A DNA stretch of 9,543 nt, taken from the NCBI GenBank assembly GCA_017446125.1, contig JAFSRL010000102.1:1-9543 (forward strand). The letters run 5' to 3'. Every line of letters starts with the position of its first letter. Position 1 is the stretch's first letter. The notes under the pieces are model-generated. The model was given only the letters and a program-made list of their open reading frames with translations. It did not search any database and was not told the DNA's origin. Positions 1 to 7,098 of this stretch are shown here, in pieces. This stretch comes from Lachnospiraceae bacterium (GTDB lineage: Bacteria > Bacillota > Clostridia > Lachnospirales > Lachnospiraceae). Both the position numbers and the translations under genes were made by a program.

Positions 1-27
1 GGAGTCACTGTACCCGTCCCCCCTGAC

Positions 28-1050
28 TCACTTACTCTCCTTCAAAATCTCAGCGGCTTCCTTCTCGTATACCGCGGCCTCTTCGTGCATGCCCAGCGCC
101 TTGTAGCAGGCGGCAAGCCCGATACGGGGTAAGTCGGTCGCGGTGTGCAAATCCAAAATCGCCTCCGTCATATAGGCGGCATTGTAAAACCAGACGATTG
201 CCTCGTCGTAGTCTCTTTCTTCCATATAATACAAGCCCAGCTCGTAACACACCTCCGCGCATCCGTCCGAAGCCACACACTTCATGGCTGCCTTCATCAT
301 CTTCGGCACATCGCCGCGCAATCTTGCGGCACGCGCCACGATGCAGCTTGCCTCCTTCACCTCGTCGATGGAACGGTTCGCGTTCGTCATGGTTTCGGTG
401 AAGTATTCCTCCGCGCCCAGGATGTCTTCCTTTGTGCCCGCCATCGTCAGCTCCCGCGCATACATGTTGTGCAGGCGCTTCGAGAAGCCGTTCATCGTCG
501 CCAGTGCCTTCTTGAACGTTTGAAGGTCACGGCTTCCGTGATCGTTCCTGGGGCGATGGATGATCTCGATGTCGGAATCGTAGACCACCGGATCCAGGCG
601 CACCATCTCGTGGATGGGATCGATCCAGACAAAGGGGCGCAGGCGCTTAAAGAGCTTTGCCCGCAGCTCCTTGTCGAAGTTGTATACGGTCGACTGCGCG
701 AGCTGGTTGGTATAATACATCTGCACAATCTCAACCTCGGGGTCGAGGCGCTCCTTGAGCTTCTGAAAGAGCGCGATGTTTTCCTTATCCAGCTCCTCAT
801 CCGCGTCCGCGGAATAAATGTATTCGCAGGTCGCCTTGCTGAATGCGAAATTTCGCGCCGCGGAGAAATCGTCGATCCATTCAAAATCATAGACCTGCGC
901 ACCGTAAGACGCCGCAATCTCCTTCGTGCGGTCCGTGCTCCCCGTGTCGACGATAATCATCTCGTCCATCAAGTCCTTCAAGGAGTCGAGGCAGGTCGGG
1001 AGGGTTTCTTCTTCATTTTTTACAATCATGCACAGGCTGATGGTTATCAT
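28..1050 (-). CDS. Family 2 glycosyltransferase with C-terminal TPR-like helices
   Basis: A 340-residue cytoplasmic protein that probably transfers a sugar from a nucleotide-sugar donor; the acceptor is unknown. The N-terminus ISLCMIVKNEE is typical of GT-A fold family 2 enzymes. DTGSTDRT (residues 35-42) is the usual nucleotide-binding segment, and DADEE (82-86) is the DxD-type metal and donor site. WIDPIHEMV (142-150) matches the segment these enzymes carry after the catalytic core. From about residue 200 the chain looks all-helical, with YYMEERDYDEAIVWFYNAA (274-292) resembling a tetratricopeptide repeat. There is no signal peptide or membrane segment. The ATG at 1050 is preferred because the family usually starts just before ISLCMIVKNEE; the GAGGTG ahead of it comes from the end of a repeat element and sits unusually close, two bases away. 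The gene follows prfB on the same strand. The family is confident, the substrate is not. Confidence 0.85.
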   Translation of the reverse strand: MITISLCMIVKNEEETLPTCLDSLKDLMDEMIIVDTGSTDRTKEIAASYGAQVYDFEWIDDFSAARNFAFSKATCEYIYSADADEELDKENIALFQKLKERLDPEVEIVQMYYTNQLAQSTVYNFDKELRAKLFKRLRPFVWIDPIHEMVRLDPVVYDSDIEIIHRPRNDHGSRDLQTFKKALATMNGFSKRLHNMYARELTMAGTKEDILGAEEYFTETMTNANRSIDEVKEASCIVARAARLRGDVPKMMKAAMKCVASDGCAEVCYELGLYYMEERDYDEAIVWFYNAAYMTEAILDLHTATDLPRIGLAACYKALGMHEEAAVYEKEAAEILKESK

Positions 1051-1098
1051 GACACCTCATCCACCGCAAGCGGTCCCCCTTCCCCTCCAAGGGAAGGT
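1050..1098 (-). repeat. Dispersed 49-bp repeat, copy A, at the glycosyltransferase start
   Basis: This copy matches 2380-2428 at 47 of 49 positions in the same orientation. It contains the inverted repeat ACCGC-AA-GCGGT and a C-rich/G-rich pair (CCTTCCC and GGGAAGG) separated by a short loop. Read on the minus strand, its last bases are GAGGTGTCA, overlapping the start codon of the glycosyltransferase. It looks like a small non-coding, REP- or MITE-like element. No transposase is nearby and no target duplication could be recognised. Confidence 0.85.
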
Positions 1099-1105
1099 AT
1101 ATATC

Positions 1106-1213
1106 CTGTACTACTCTCTTCCTCAGGGGAAGGTTTATACACTGTACTACTCTCTTCCTCAGGGGAAGGTTTATACACTGTACTACTCTCTTCCTCAGAG
1201 GAAGGTCATCTTC
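1106..1213. repeat. 36-bp tandem repeat, three units
   Basis: Three units begin at 1106, 1142 and 1178, each starting CTGTACTACTCTCTTCCTC. The first two are nearly identical; the third diverges in its second half. Each unit carries CTTCCTCAGGGGAAGG, which can form a short CTTCC/GGAAG hairpin, and an extra AGGGGAAGGT lies at 1217-1226, two bases from the prfB stop codon. With copy A of the dispersed repeat, these units fill almost the whole 178-bp gap between prfB and the glycosyltransferase. A period of 36 keeps all frames open, which produces spurious reading frames with a repeated peptide. Confidence 0.85.
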
Positions 1214-1228
1214 CACAGGGGAAGGTTT

Positions 1229-2374
1229 TTAAATATCTTCTACGTCATCTCCAACAGGCTTGCCGCCGGTTGCGAGCCACTTCAAGTACGCGTTGATCAG
1301 GCGATCGAGGTTGCCGTCGAGAACGCCCAGGGCGTCCGTAATCTTTTCGCCGCTGCGCTTGTCCGACACCATCGTGTAGGGCTGCAAAAAATACGACCGG
1401 TCGCCGGACCCGAAGTTCACGTCCTTCACCTCGCCGCGGATGCCCGCAAGCTTCTCCATGTTCTCTTCCTGCTTTAACATCAAAAGCTTTGCCTTCAGCA
1501 TCTGCATCGCCTTGTCCTTGTTCTGGAACTGGCTGCGCTCGTTCTGGCAGCTCACGACGATGCCGGTCGGAAGGTGCGTAATGCGCACCGCGGAAGAGGT
1601 CTTGTTGATGTGCTGCCCGCCGGCACCTGAGGAACGATAGGTGTCGATTCGCAGCTCGTCGTCCTTAATCTCAATGTCGATGTCGTCCTCAATGTCCGGC
1701 ATCACATCGCAGGAAACAAAGGAGGTTTGCCGCTTGCCCTGCGCGTTAAACGGAGAAATGCGGACCAGACGGTGCACACCCTTTTCTCCCTTCAAATATC
1801 CGTAGGCATTGTCGCCCGAAATCTCGAAGTCAATGTTTTTGATTCCGGCTTCTTCCCCCGGCAGCTCATCCAAAACGCTTAACGTAAAGCCCTTTTTCTC
1901 TGCCCACTTGGAATACATCCGAAAGAGCATGGAAGCAAAATCGCAGCTCTCCGTGCCGCCGGCGCCTGCCGAAAGCTTTAAGATCGCATTGCAGTTATCG
2001 TACTCGCCGGTTAAGAGGTTTCCGATGCGCACACGCTCCAACTTTTCCGTAAAGTCGTCAAGGTCCGCGCGCACCTCTTTTGCGAGCTCCTCGTCATCGC
2101 CCTCTTCCTCGTTGCCCATATCAATGAGTTCCAAAATATCATCGTGGCTTTTCTGAAGAGAGGATGCCGTATCCACGATGTCTTGCAGGTTCTTGAGCTG
2201 CTTTGTTTTTTTGTTCGCCTTTGTCGCGTCATCCCAGAAGGTGGGCTCTTCCATTTCGCGAGAGAGCTCCTCGATAATCTTCTTTTTGTTGTCGAGGTCC
2301 AATGACGCGATGACCTCTTTTAATGTCTCGTCCTGTGCGACGAGCTCACTTTTCATTTGGTCCAGTAGTACCAT
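1229..2374 (-). CDS. prfB: Peptide chain release factor 2 (RF2)
   Basis: RF2 recognises UGA and UAA stop codons in the ribosomal A site and triggers release of the finished peptide. The 381-residue product has the full family layout. An N-terminal helical domain (about 1-110) is followed by the SAGAGGTES segment (135-143). The SPF tripeptide (207-209) reads the second and third stop-codon bases in RF2, and the GGQ motif (252-254) acts at the peptidyl transferase centre. SPF rather than the PxT of RF1 fixes the identity. The ATG at 2374 has GAGGTG eight bases upstream, supplied by repeat copy B, and gives an N-terminus of normal RF2 length. Many bacterial prfB genes need a +1 frameshift near codon 26 (CTT TGA C); here that place reads TCA TTG GAC in one open frame (L25-D26), so no frameshift is needed. 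It lies 130 bp after secA, as in many Firmicutes, and probably shares transcripts with it. Confidence 0.97.
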   Translation of the reverse strand: MVLLDQMKSELVAQDETLKEVIASLDLDNKKKIIEELSREMEEPTFWDDATKANKKTKQLKNLQDIVDTASSLQKSHDDILELIDMGNEEEGDDEELAKEVRADLDDFTEKLERVRIGNLLTGEYDNCNAILKLSAGAGGTESCDFASMLFRMYSKWAEKKGFTLSVLDELPGEEAGIKNIDFEISGDNAYGYLKGEKGVHRLVRISPFNAQGKRQTSFVSCDVMPDIEDDIDIEIKDDELRIDTYRSSGAGGQHINKTSSAVRITHLPTGIVVSCQNERSQFQNKDKAMQMLKAKLLMLKQEENMEKLAGIRGEVKDVNFGSGDRSYFLQPYTMVSDKRSGEKITDALGVLDGNLDRLINAYLKWLATGGKPVGDDVEDI

Positions 2375-2379
2375 ATATC

Positions 2380-2465
2380 TGACACCTCATCCACCGCAAG
2401 CGGTCCCCCTTCCCCTCGAGGGGAAGGTCTTATACTATACTTCTCTCATCCCTCGAGGGGAAGGT
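2380..2465 (-). repeat. Dispersed repeat, copy B, with a partial second unit, upstream of prfB
   Basis: The block 2380-2428 is nearly the same as 1050-1098. It contains ACCGC-AA-GCGGT (2393-2404) and a perfect 20-bp palindrome, CCTTCCCCTCGAGGGGAAGG (2408-2427). A partial further unit follows, with a second CTCGAGGGGAAGGT about 37 bp after the first, so the spacing resembles the 36-bp units after prfB. The minus-strand end supplies GAGGTG, the likely Shine-Dalgarno sequence of prfB. No T-tract follows the hairpins, so they are not obvious terminators. Confidence 0.82.
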
Positions 2466-2473
2466 TATCCTTC

Positions 2474-2497
2474 CATTTCCTTATTCATTTCCTTATT
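2474..2497. repeat. 12-bp tandem duplication after secA
   Basis: CATTTCCTTATT occurs twice in direct tandem (2474-2485 and 2486-2497), seven bases beyond the secA stop codon. It is probably a simple replication-slippage duplication in the secA-prfB gap; no function is evident. Confidence 0.7.
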
Positions 2498-2504
2498 CGT
2501 TTTC

Positions 2505-5072
2505 TCAGACGCCACGGCCGTGGCAGTTCTTGTATTTCTTGCCGCTTCCGCAAGGGCAGGGGTCGTTCGGATAAACCTTCGCTTCCATGCGGACCTCCGG
2601 TCCCTTCTTCACCGTGTCGTCCTTGTTCGTGCCGGTGACCTTCGCCACCTGTTCACGTTCGACCTTCTCCTGCACGCGCACATGCATGAGCAGCCGGACG
2701 GTATCGATGCGGATGTTCCTTGTCATCTCATCGAACATGTCAAAGCCGGTGTTCGTGTATTCGACGAGCGGATCTCTTTGACCGTACGCCTGCAAGCCGA
2801 TGCCCTGCCTTAACTGATCCATGTCGTCGATGTGATCCATCCACTTGCGGTCGATGACACGCAACAGCACCACGCGCTCAATCTCGCGGATTGCCTCCAC
2901 CTCAGGGAACTCCGCTTCCTTTTCCTCGTAGAGCTTGACTGCCTCTTCCTTCAACTGCTGCTTTAAGCCGTTCTTCGTTAATTTCTCAATCCGACCGCGC
3001 GTCACGGGCTTTAAGGGCACAACCGGCAAAAGAACCTCGTTCAGTTCCGCAAGATTCCAATCGTCCGCGTCCGCATCGTCCCCGATGACACGGTCGACGT
3101 CGTTCTCCACAACGTCCGTAATCATCTTGTAAATCTGGTCGCGCAGGTTCTCGCCATCCAGAACCTTCCTGCGCTCCGCGTAAATAATTTCACGCTGCTC
3201 GTTGTTGACGCGGTCGTATTCCAACAGGTTCTTACGGATGCCGTAGTTGTTTGACTCGATCTTCTTCCGCGCATTCTCGATTGCCTTGGAAAGCGACTTG
3301 TGCTCAATCTCCTGGTTCTCCTCGATGCCCAGCGCGTTGAACATCCCGATCAAGCGCTCCGAGCCGAACAGACGCATCAAATCGTCCTCGAGCGAGATGA
3401 AGAACCTTGATTCGCCGGGGTCGCCCTGACGTCCTGAACGTCCGCGCAACTGGTTGTCGATACGTCTTGATTCGTGCCGTTCCGTGCCGATGATGAGCAG
3501 CCCGCCTGCTGCCTTCGCTTCCTCATCCAGCTTGATGTCGGTACCGCGGCCCGCCATGTTCGTCGCGATTGTGACCGCGCCGTGCTGTCCCGCGTCCGCG
3601 ACAATCTCCGCTTCGAGCTCATGGAATTTCGCGTTCAAAACATTGTGCGGAATGTTCTTTTTCTTTAAAAGGGCACTCACCTCTTCCGACGCCTCAATCG
3701 TAATCGTACCCACCAGCACGGGCTGCCCTTTTTCGTGCGCCGCGATGATGGTCTCGATGACCTCGTGCAGCTTCTCGCGCTTTGTCTTGTAAACGAGGTC
3801 GTTCATGTCCTTCCGGATGACCGGAACGTTGGTGGGAATCTCGATGACGTCCATTCCGTAGATGTCGCGGAATTCGCGTTCCTCGGTCAGGGCGGTACCG
3901 GTCATGCCGCACTTCTTTTCAAACTTGTTGAAGAAGTTCTGGAAGGTGATTGTCGCAAGCGTCTTGGACTCGCGTTTGACCTTCACGTGTTCTTTTGCCT
4001 CAATCGCCTGGTGCAGACCGTCGGAATAGCGGCGTCCCGGCATCACACGACCGGTGAACTCATCAACAATCAAAACCTCATCGTCCTTGACGATGTAATC
4101 CTGGTCCTTGTGCATTAAGTTGTTTGCGCGCAGCGCCAAAATGATATTGTGCTGGATTTCCAAATTCTCCGGATCCGCAAGGTTCTCGATGCGGAAGAAC
4201 TGCTCGACCCTCGCCACACCCTGTGCCGTAAGGTTCACGACCTTGTCCTTTTCGTTGACGACAAAGTCGCCCGTCTCTTCCTGCTCGACGCCCATGATGG
4301 CATCCATCTTCGAGAGCTGCTCAACGTCCTTGCCGCGCGTCAATTGCTTTGCCAGAATGTCGCATGCCTCGTAGAGCTTGGTTGACTTGTCGCTTTGTCC
4401 GGAAATGATGAGCGGGGTTCTCGCCTCGTCAATCAAAATCGAGTCCACCTCGTCGATGATGGCATAATGCAGGGCGCGCAGCACCAACTGCTCCTTGTAG
4501 ATTGCCATGTTGTCACGCAGGTAATCAAAGCCCAGCTCATTGTTCGTCACATAGGTAATGTCGCAGTTATACGCCGCGCGGCGCTCGTCCGGCGTCATGG
4601 AGTTCAAGACCACGCCCACGGTCAAACCCAAAAATTCATGGAGCTTGCCCATCCATTCCGCGTCACGCTTTGCGAGGTAATCGTTGACCGTAACGACGTG
4701 GACGCCCTTGCCCTCCAACGCGTCAAGGTATGAGGGCAGGGTCGCAACCAGCGTCTTACTTTCACCGGTCCGCATCTCCGCGATGCGCCCCTGATGCAGA
4801 ATCATGCCGCCGATCAACTGCACCTTGAAGTGCTCCATCCCGAGGACTCTTCGGCCTGCCTCGCGCACCACCGCAAATGCCTCCGGCAAAATATCGTCCA
4901 GGGTTTCCCCGTTCGCGAGCCGCTCCTTGAAATACGGTGTCTTCGCCTTTAATTCTTCGTCGGAAAGCTTTTCCATTTCCGGCTTCATCGCCAAAATGGA
5001 TTCCACGGTCGCGCTGATCCGCTTGACCTCACGCTCGGAATGCGTGCCAATCACTTTATCGAGTAAACTCAT
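2505..5072 (-). CDS. secA: Preprotein translocase ATPase SecA
   Basis: SecA is the cytoplasmic motor that binds signal-peptide proteins and drives them through SecYEG by ATP hydrolysis. The 855-residue product covers the full family length. Visible parts in order are the HFKVQLIGG segment (81-89), Walker A MRTGESKT (100-107), TVNDYLAKRDAEWMG (128-142), Walker B DEVD (207-210), a second motor half with TNMAGRGTDIKLD and QLRGRSGRQGDPGESRF, the scaffold and wing region with KWMDHIDDMDQLRQGI, and a zinc-binding tail CPCGSGKKYKNCH that normally contacts SecB or the ribosome. Walker A usually reads GEGKT; codon 105 (4758-4760) is AGT, giving Ser directly before the catalytic Lys106. All else looks intact, so the gene is probably functional. 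AAGGGGA lies about eight bases before the ATG. The secreted adhesin encoded just upstream would be one client. Confidence 0.98.
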   Translation of the reverse strand: MSLLDKVIGTHSEREVKRISATVESILAMKPEMEKLSDEELKAKTPYFKERLANGETLDDILPEAFAVVREAGRRVLGMEHFKVQLIGGMILHQGRIAEMRTGESKTLVATLPSYLDALEGKGVHVVTVNDYLAKRDAEWMGKLHEFLGLTVGVVLNSMTPDERRAAYNCDITYVTNNELGFDYLRDNMAIYKEQLVLRALHYAIIDEVDSILIDEARTPLIISGQSDKSTKLYEACDILAKQLTRGKDVEQLSKMDAIMGVEQEETGDFVVNEKDKVVNLTAQGVARVEQFFRIENLADPENLEIQHNIILALRANNLMHKDQDYIVKDDEVLIVDEFTGRVMPGRRYSDGLHQAIEAKEHVKVKRESKTLATITFQNFFNKFEKKCGMTGTALTEEREFRDIYGMDVIEIPTNVPVIRKDMNDLVYKTKREKLHEVIETIIAAHEKGQPVLVGTITIEASEEVSALLKKKNIPHNVLNAKFHELEAEIVADAGQHGAVTIATNMAGRGTDIKLDEEAKAAGGLLIIGTERHESRRIDNQLRGRSGRQGDPGESRFFISLEDDLMRLFGSERLIGMFNALGIEENQEIEHKSLSKAIENARKKIESNNYGIRKNLLEYDRVNNEQREIIYAERRKVLDGENLRDQIYKMITDVVENDVDRVIGDDADADDWNLAELNEVLLPVVPLKPVTRGRIEKLTKNGLKQQLKEEAVKLYEEKEAEFPEVEAIREIERVVLLRVIDRKWMDHIDDMDQLRQGIGLQAYGQRDPLVEYTNTGFDMFDEMTRNIRIDTVRLLMHVRVQEKVEREQVAKVTGTNKDDTVKKGPEVRMEAKVYPNDPCPCGSGKKYKNCHGRGV

Positions 5073-5110
5073 GCTTTTATTCCCCTTTTTCTAAAAATAG
5101 CGTACATATA

Positions 5111-5139
5111 ACTATATCATAATTTGACGCATACGAAAA
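5111..5139 (-). promoter_or_regulatory. Possible secA promoter
   Basis: On the minus strand TATAGT (5111-5116) matches five of six -10 positions. A weak TTTTCG lies 17 bp upstream (5134-5139) and coincides with the T-tract of the adhesin terminator. An overlapping TATGAT (5116-5121) is an alternative -10. The -35 is poor, so the exact promoter is uncertain, but the 125-bp AT-rich gap after a terminator is where a secA promoter is expected. Confidence 0.4.
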
Positions 5140-5158
5140 CCGCCCAAAAAAGGGCGGT
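5136..5158 (-). terminator. Rho-independent terminator of the thioester surface protein gene
   Basis: On the minus strand ACCGCCC-TTTTTT-GGGCGGT makes a perfect 7-bp GC-rich stem with a six-base loop, followed by TTT and then CG. It lies about 40 bases after the stop codon at 5198. There is no T-run on the plus side, so it is one-directional. The U-tract is short, so some read-through into secA is possible. Confidence 0.72.
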
Positions 5159-5197
5159 CTCCGTGAAAGAGGTAAGAAATCATTTATGAAACAGTTG

Positions 5198-6910
5198 CTA
5201 TCGACGTCTTCTCTTTGGCAACTGGTTCGCGTCGTGCCATACGACCAGGATGGTGAGCACACCCACCAGCGAGACACCTGCCACAATGACGAGCAGTGTT
5301 AACGGCGCGGGGTCCGCGGTCTCGGGAGAACGTCTTGCGCCCAGAACCTGCTGCGGGGCTGCCACCACGACTTCCTCCGTGCGGCTTACGCCTAAGACCC
5401 TGGCATTGTCCTGCGGGGTTGTGGGGGTTTCGGGCTTCTTCGGCTCGTCCGGCTTTTTCGGCTCCTCCGGCTTGGGTTCTTCCGGCTTCTTCGGTTCTTC
5501 CGGCTTTTTCACCTCGTCATACATTCTGACGGTGGAGTTCTCCGGCGCCTTCCAGGTCTTGTCCGGTTGCTTTACTTCTATCGTTAAGTCCTTGTTGATG
5601 CGAAAATCGATGCTCTCCGCAATTTCGTAGCCCTCGGGCGCCGTAATCTCCACCATTGTATAGTCGCCCCATGCAAGGGTGAATTGCTTTTGGTCCGTGG
5701 TCGAAATCCACTCTTCGATCACCTTGCCGTTTTGCACGATCTGTAATTTCGCGCCCGGCAGCTCCCCCGTACCGTTCACGGCATATTTGGAGAAGGCGAC
5801 GGTGGCAGTCTTTCTCTTATCCTCCATACGAACCCGTGATTCGTTCTGGGGCACATAACTGCCATCCGCCTGCTTGATCTCCACAATCAAATCTCCGTTG
5901 CTGTTTTTTGCAACACGGAAGTCAATGCTCTCAGTCTTTAACTCGTAGCCTTCCGGGGCGGTTTTTTCTGTCATTTTGTATTCGCCCACGCGAAGCTTAA
6001 ACTTCTTTGTTTCTTTGCCGGATGTCCAGGTCATGCTGATGTCCTCATTCAAATCATTCTTTCCGGACACCGTCAGTTCAGCACCTTCCAGCTCCTCTGT
6101 TCCGTTCACCTCTGTCTTGGAGAATTCCACCTCCGTCCGGGCTTTTTCAACACAATCCACCGTCGCCAATGCCTGATATCCCTTGGCTGCAATCGTGGTA
6201 TTTCTCTTATATCCGTACAAATCGTGGTCGTTGTAGAAGTCTTCATTGCCGCTCCAGTTGATCAGCTTTTGATACATTGCAATGGTCGCCTTCGCCTGGT
6301 CGACTTTTGCCTGTTCCTCTTGTGTTAAGGTGATCGCACTCAGATTGTCCCAGTTGTTCTTGATTTCACGACCCCGTTCGGTACCTGTGTCAATTCCCAC
6401 GAACGGAAGGAAGTATTCCGCTGTCTTTTCATTTTCACCGTTTGTAGCATGCCAGACCGCAAACTGTGTGGCAAGACGGTAAAGGCCTTTGCTTAACTCC
6501 GAAGAATTCCATAAGCCGCTTCCGTTCTTCGGATACCCGTTATAAAGAATGCCAATGAGTGCATTTCTGGTTCCGTCGGGTGCGCCGGGAATATAGTTGT
6601 TGATGTTCGATGCCGTGATCATGCCTTTTTCATAATGATCGGACCCTGTTGTCTTCGGAGATTTCAAGTCCGCATTCAGGCAGTAGGCAACCTGCGCACC
6701 ATTCTGTCCCACAATATAGAAGTACAATTCATCATCCGGATCCGATACCACATAATCCGCAAGATAGGTGCCATCTTCCTTCGCTCGATTTGCATCATTG
6801 ATTCCCGTGTAGGTCTCCGCCGCCTGTGCCGTGAGCCCCGTCAAGGGCAGCGCCGTCACAACCAGCAGAAGCGCCAAAATCGTTGTCAGTAAGACTCTCC
6901 TCTTTCTCAT
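5198..6910 (-). CDS. Secreted Cys-Gln thioester adhesin with two Cna-B domains and a sortase anchor
   Basis: A 570-residue surface protein that probably bonds covalently to a host or matrix target. It starts with a signal peptide (basic MRKRR, hydrophobic 6-26, likely cleavage after AQAA, 28-31). A thioester (TQXA family) domain follows: Cys77 in YCLN and Gln149 in TQFAVW are the expected bond-forming pair. Two Cna-B/SpaA-like domains come next, about 258-366 and 368-467, each with TAPEGYE. Probable isopeptide residues are Lys265, Glu315, Asp364 and Lys375, Glu421, Asp465. A Pro/Lys/Glu stalk (467-497), two VLGxxR motifs, SPETAD (528-533), a membrane helix (about 535-558) and the tail KRRRR end the chain. 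SPETAD replaces LPXTG and resembles the SPKTG/NPKTG signals of class B sortases, with Ala for Gly. ATG at 6910 is chosen over GTG at 6922 because GAGGGA lies just before it. The ligand is unknown. Confidence 0.92.
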   Translation of the reverse strand: MRKRRVLLTTILALLLVVTALPLTGLTAQAAETYTGINDANRAKEDGTYLADYVVSDPDDELYFYIVGQNGAQVAYCLNADLKSPKTTGSDHYEKGMITASNINNYIPGAPDGTRNALIGILYNGYPKNGSGLWNSSELSKGLYRLATQFAVWHATNGENEKTAEYFLPFVGIDTGTERGREIKNNWDNLSAITLTQEEQAKVDQAKATIAMYQKLINWSGNEDFYNDHDLYGYKRNTTIAAKGYQALATVDCVEKARTEVEFSKTEVNGTEELEGAELTVSGKNDLNEDISMTWTSGKETKKFKLRVGEYKMTEKTAPEGYELKTESIDFRVAKNSNGDLIVEIKQADGSYVPQNESRVRMEDKRKTATVAFSKYAVNGTGELPGAKLQIVQNGKVIEEWISTTDQKQFTLAWGDYTMVEITAPEGYEIAESIDFRINKDLTIEVKQPDKTWKAPENSTVRMYDEVKKPEEPKKPEEPKPEEPKKPDEPKKPETPTTPQDNARVLGVSRTEEVVVAAPQQVLGARRSPETADPAPLTLLVIVAGVSLVGVLTILVVWHDANQLPKRRRR

Positions 6911-6914
6911 TTCT

Positions 6915-6920
6915 TCCCTC
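6915..6920 (-). promoter_or_regulatory. Ribosome binding site that sets the adhesin start
   Basis: The minus strand reads GAGGGA-AGAA-ATG, a usable Shine-Dalgarno sequence for the ATG at 6910. The GTG at 6922 is preceded by CACGTAAGAAA, which offers none. Starting at 6910 also gives a standard signal peptide beginning MRKRR. Confidence 0.6.
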
Positions 6921-6963
6921 ACTTTCTTACGTGAAGGCGCCCCTCCTCCCTGCTGCCTGAACG

Positions 6964-6984
6964 AAAAACCGAAGGCGTCTTCGA
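6964..6984 (-). promoter_or_regulatory. Terminator-like hairpin in the adhesin leader (possible attenuator)
   Basis: On the minus strand TCGAAG-ACGC-CTTCGG forms a 6-bp stem (one U-G pair) followed by TTTTT. It lies about 60 bases downstream of the predicted transcription start and over 50 bases before the start codon. A second CGCCTTC at 6933-6939 could compete for the left arm. The stem is short, so this is a candidate only. Confidence 0.4.
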
Positions 6985-7051
6985 AATAATGATAACTATA
7001 TATTGTTGTGTTGTACGCAGCTCAATCCCATAAGTACATGAGCTATTTCGA

Positions 7052-7080
7052 ATCATAGCAGAAACAAATATTGATTTCAA
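7052..7080 (-). promoter_or_regulatory. Sigma-A-type promoter for the adhesin gene
   Basis: On the minus strand TTGAAA (7075-7080) and TATGAT (7052-7057) are separated by exactly 17 bp, each matching five of six consensus positions. Transcription would start near 7045, giving a leader of about 135 nt before the ATG at 6910. Confidence 0.7.
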
Positions 7081-7098
7081 TAGTTTTTTGAAATTTTC

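Noticed and set aside
1..24. Start of a further minus-strand gene (AGGGGGG then GTG at 8-6)
   Set aside because: Only a possible ribosome binding site and fewer than three codons are in the window, too little to call a gene, though it may be the next gene of the row.
1106..1226. 36-bp direct repeats as a CRISPR array
   Set aside because: The units are head-to-tail with no unique spacers between them, there are no cas genes, and the core is shared with a dispersed intergenic repeat.
145..1477. Long plus-strand reading frames running through the glycosyltransferase and the repeats
   Set aside because: They are antisense to well-supported genes; their repeated peptide arises only because 36 is a multiple of three.
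2393..2427. Repeat hairpins between secA and prfB as a terminator
   Set aside because: The stems are strong but no T-tract follows on the minus strand, and prfB has no clear promoter of its own, so read-through is more likely.
5124..5129. TTGACG on the plus strand as a promoter element
   Set aside because: No -10 follows at the right distance and no plus-strand gene starts downstream.
6523..6534. YPKN in the adhesin as a pilin motif
   Set aside because: It sits inside the thioester domain (residues 126-129) and lacks the surrounding pattern of pilin backbones; no class C sortase is nearby.
6911..6922. GTG at 6922 as the adhesin start
   Set aside because: No Shine-Dalgarno sequence lies before it, while ATG at 6910 has GAGGGA and gives a standard signal peptide.
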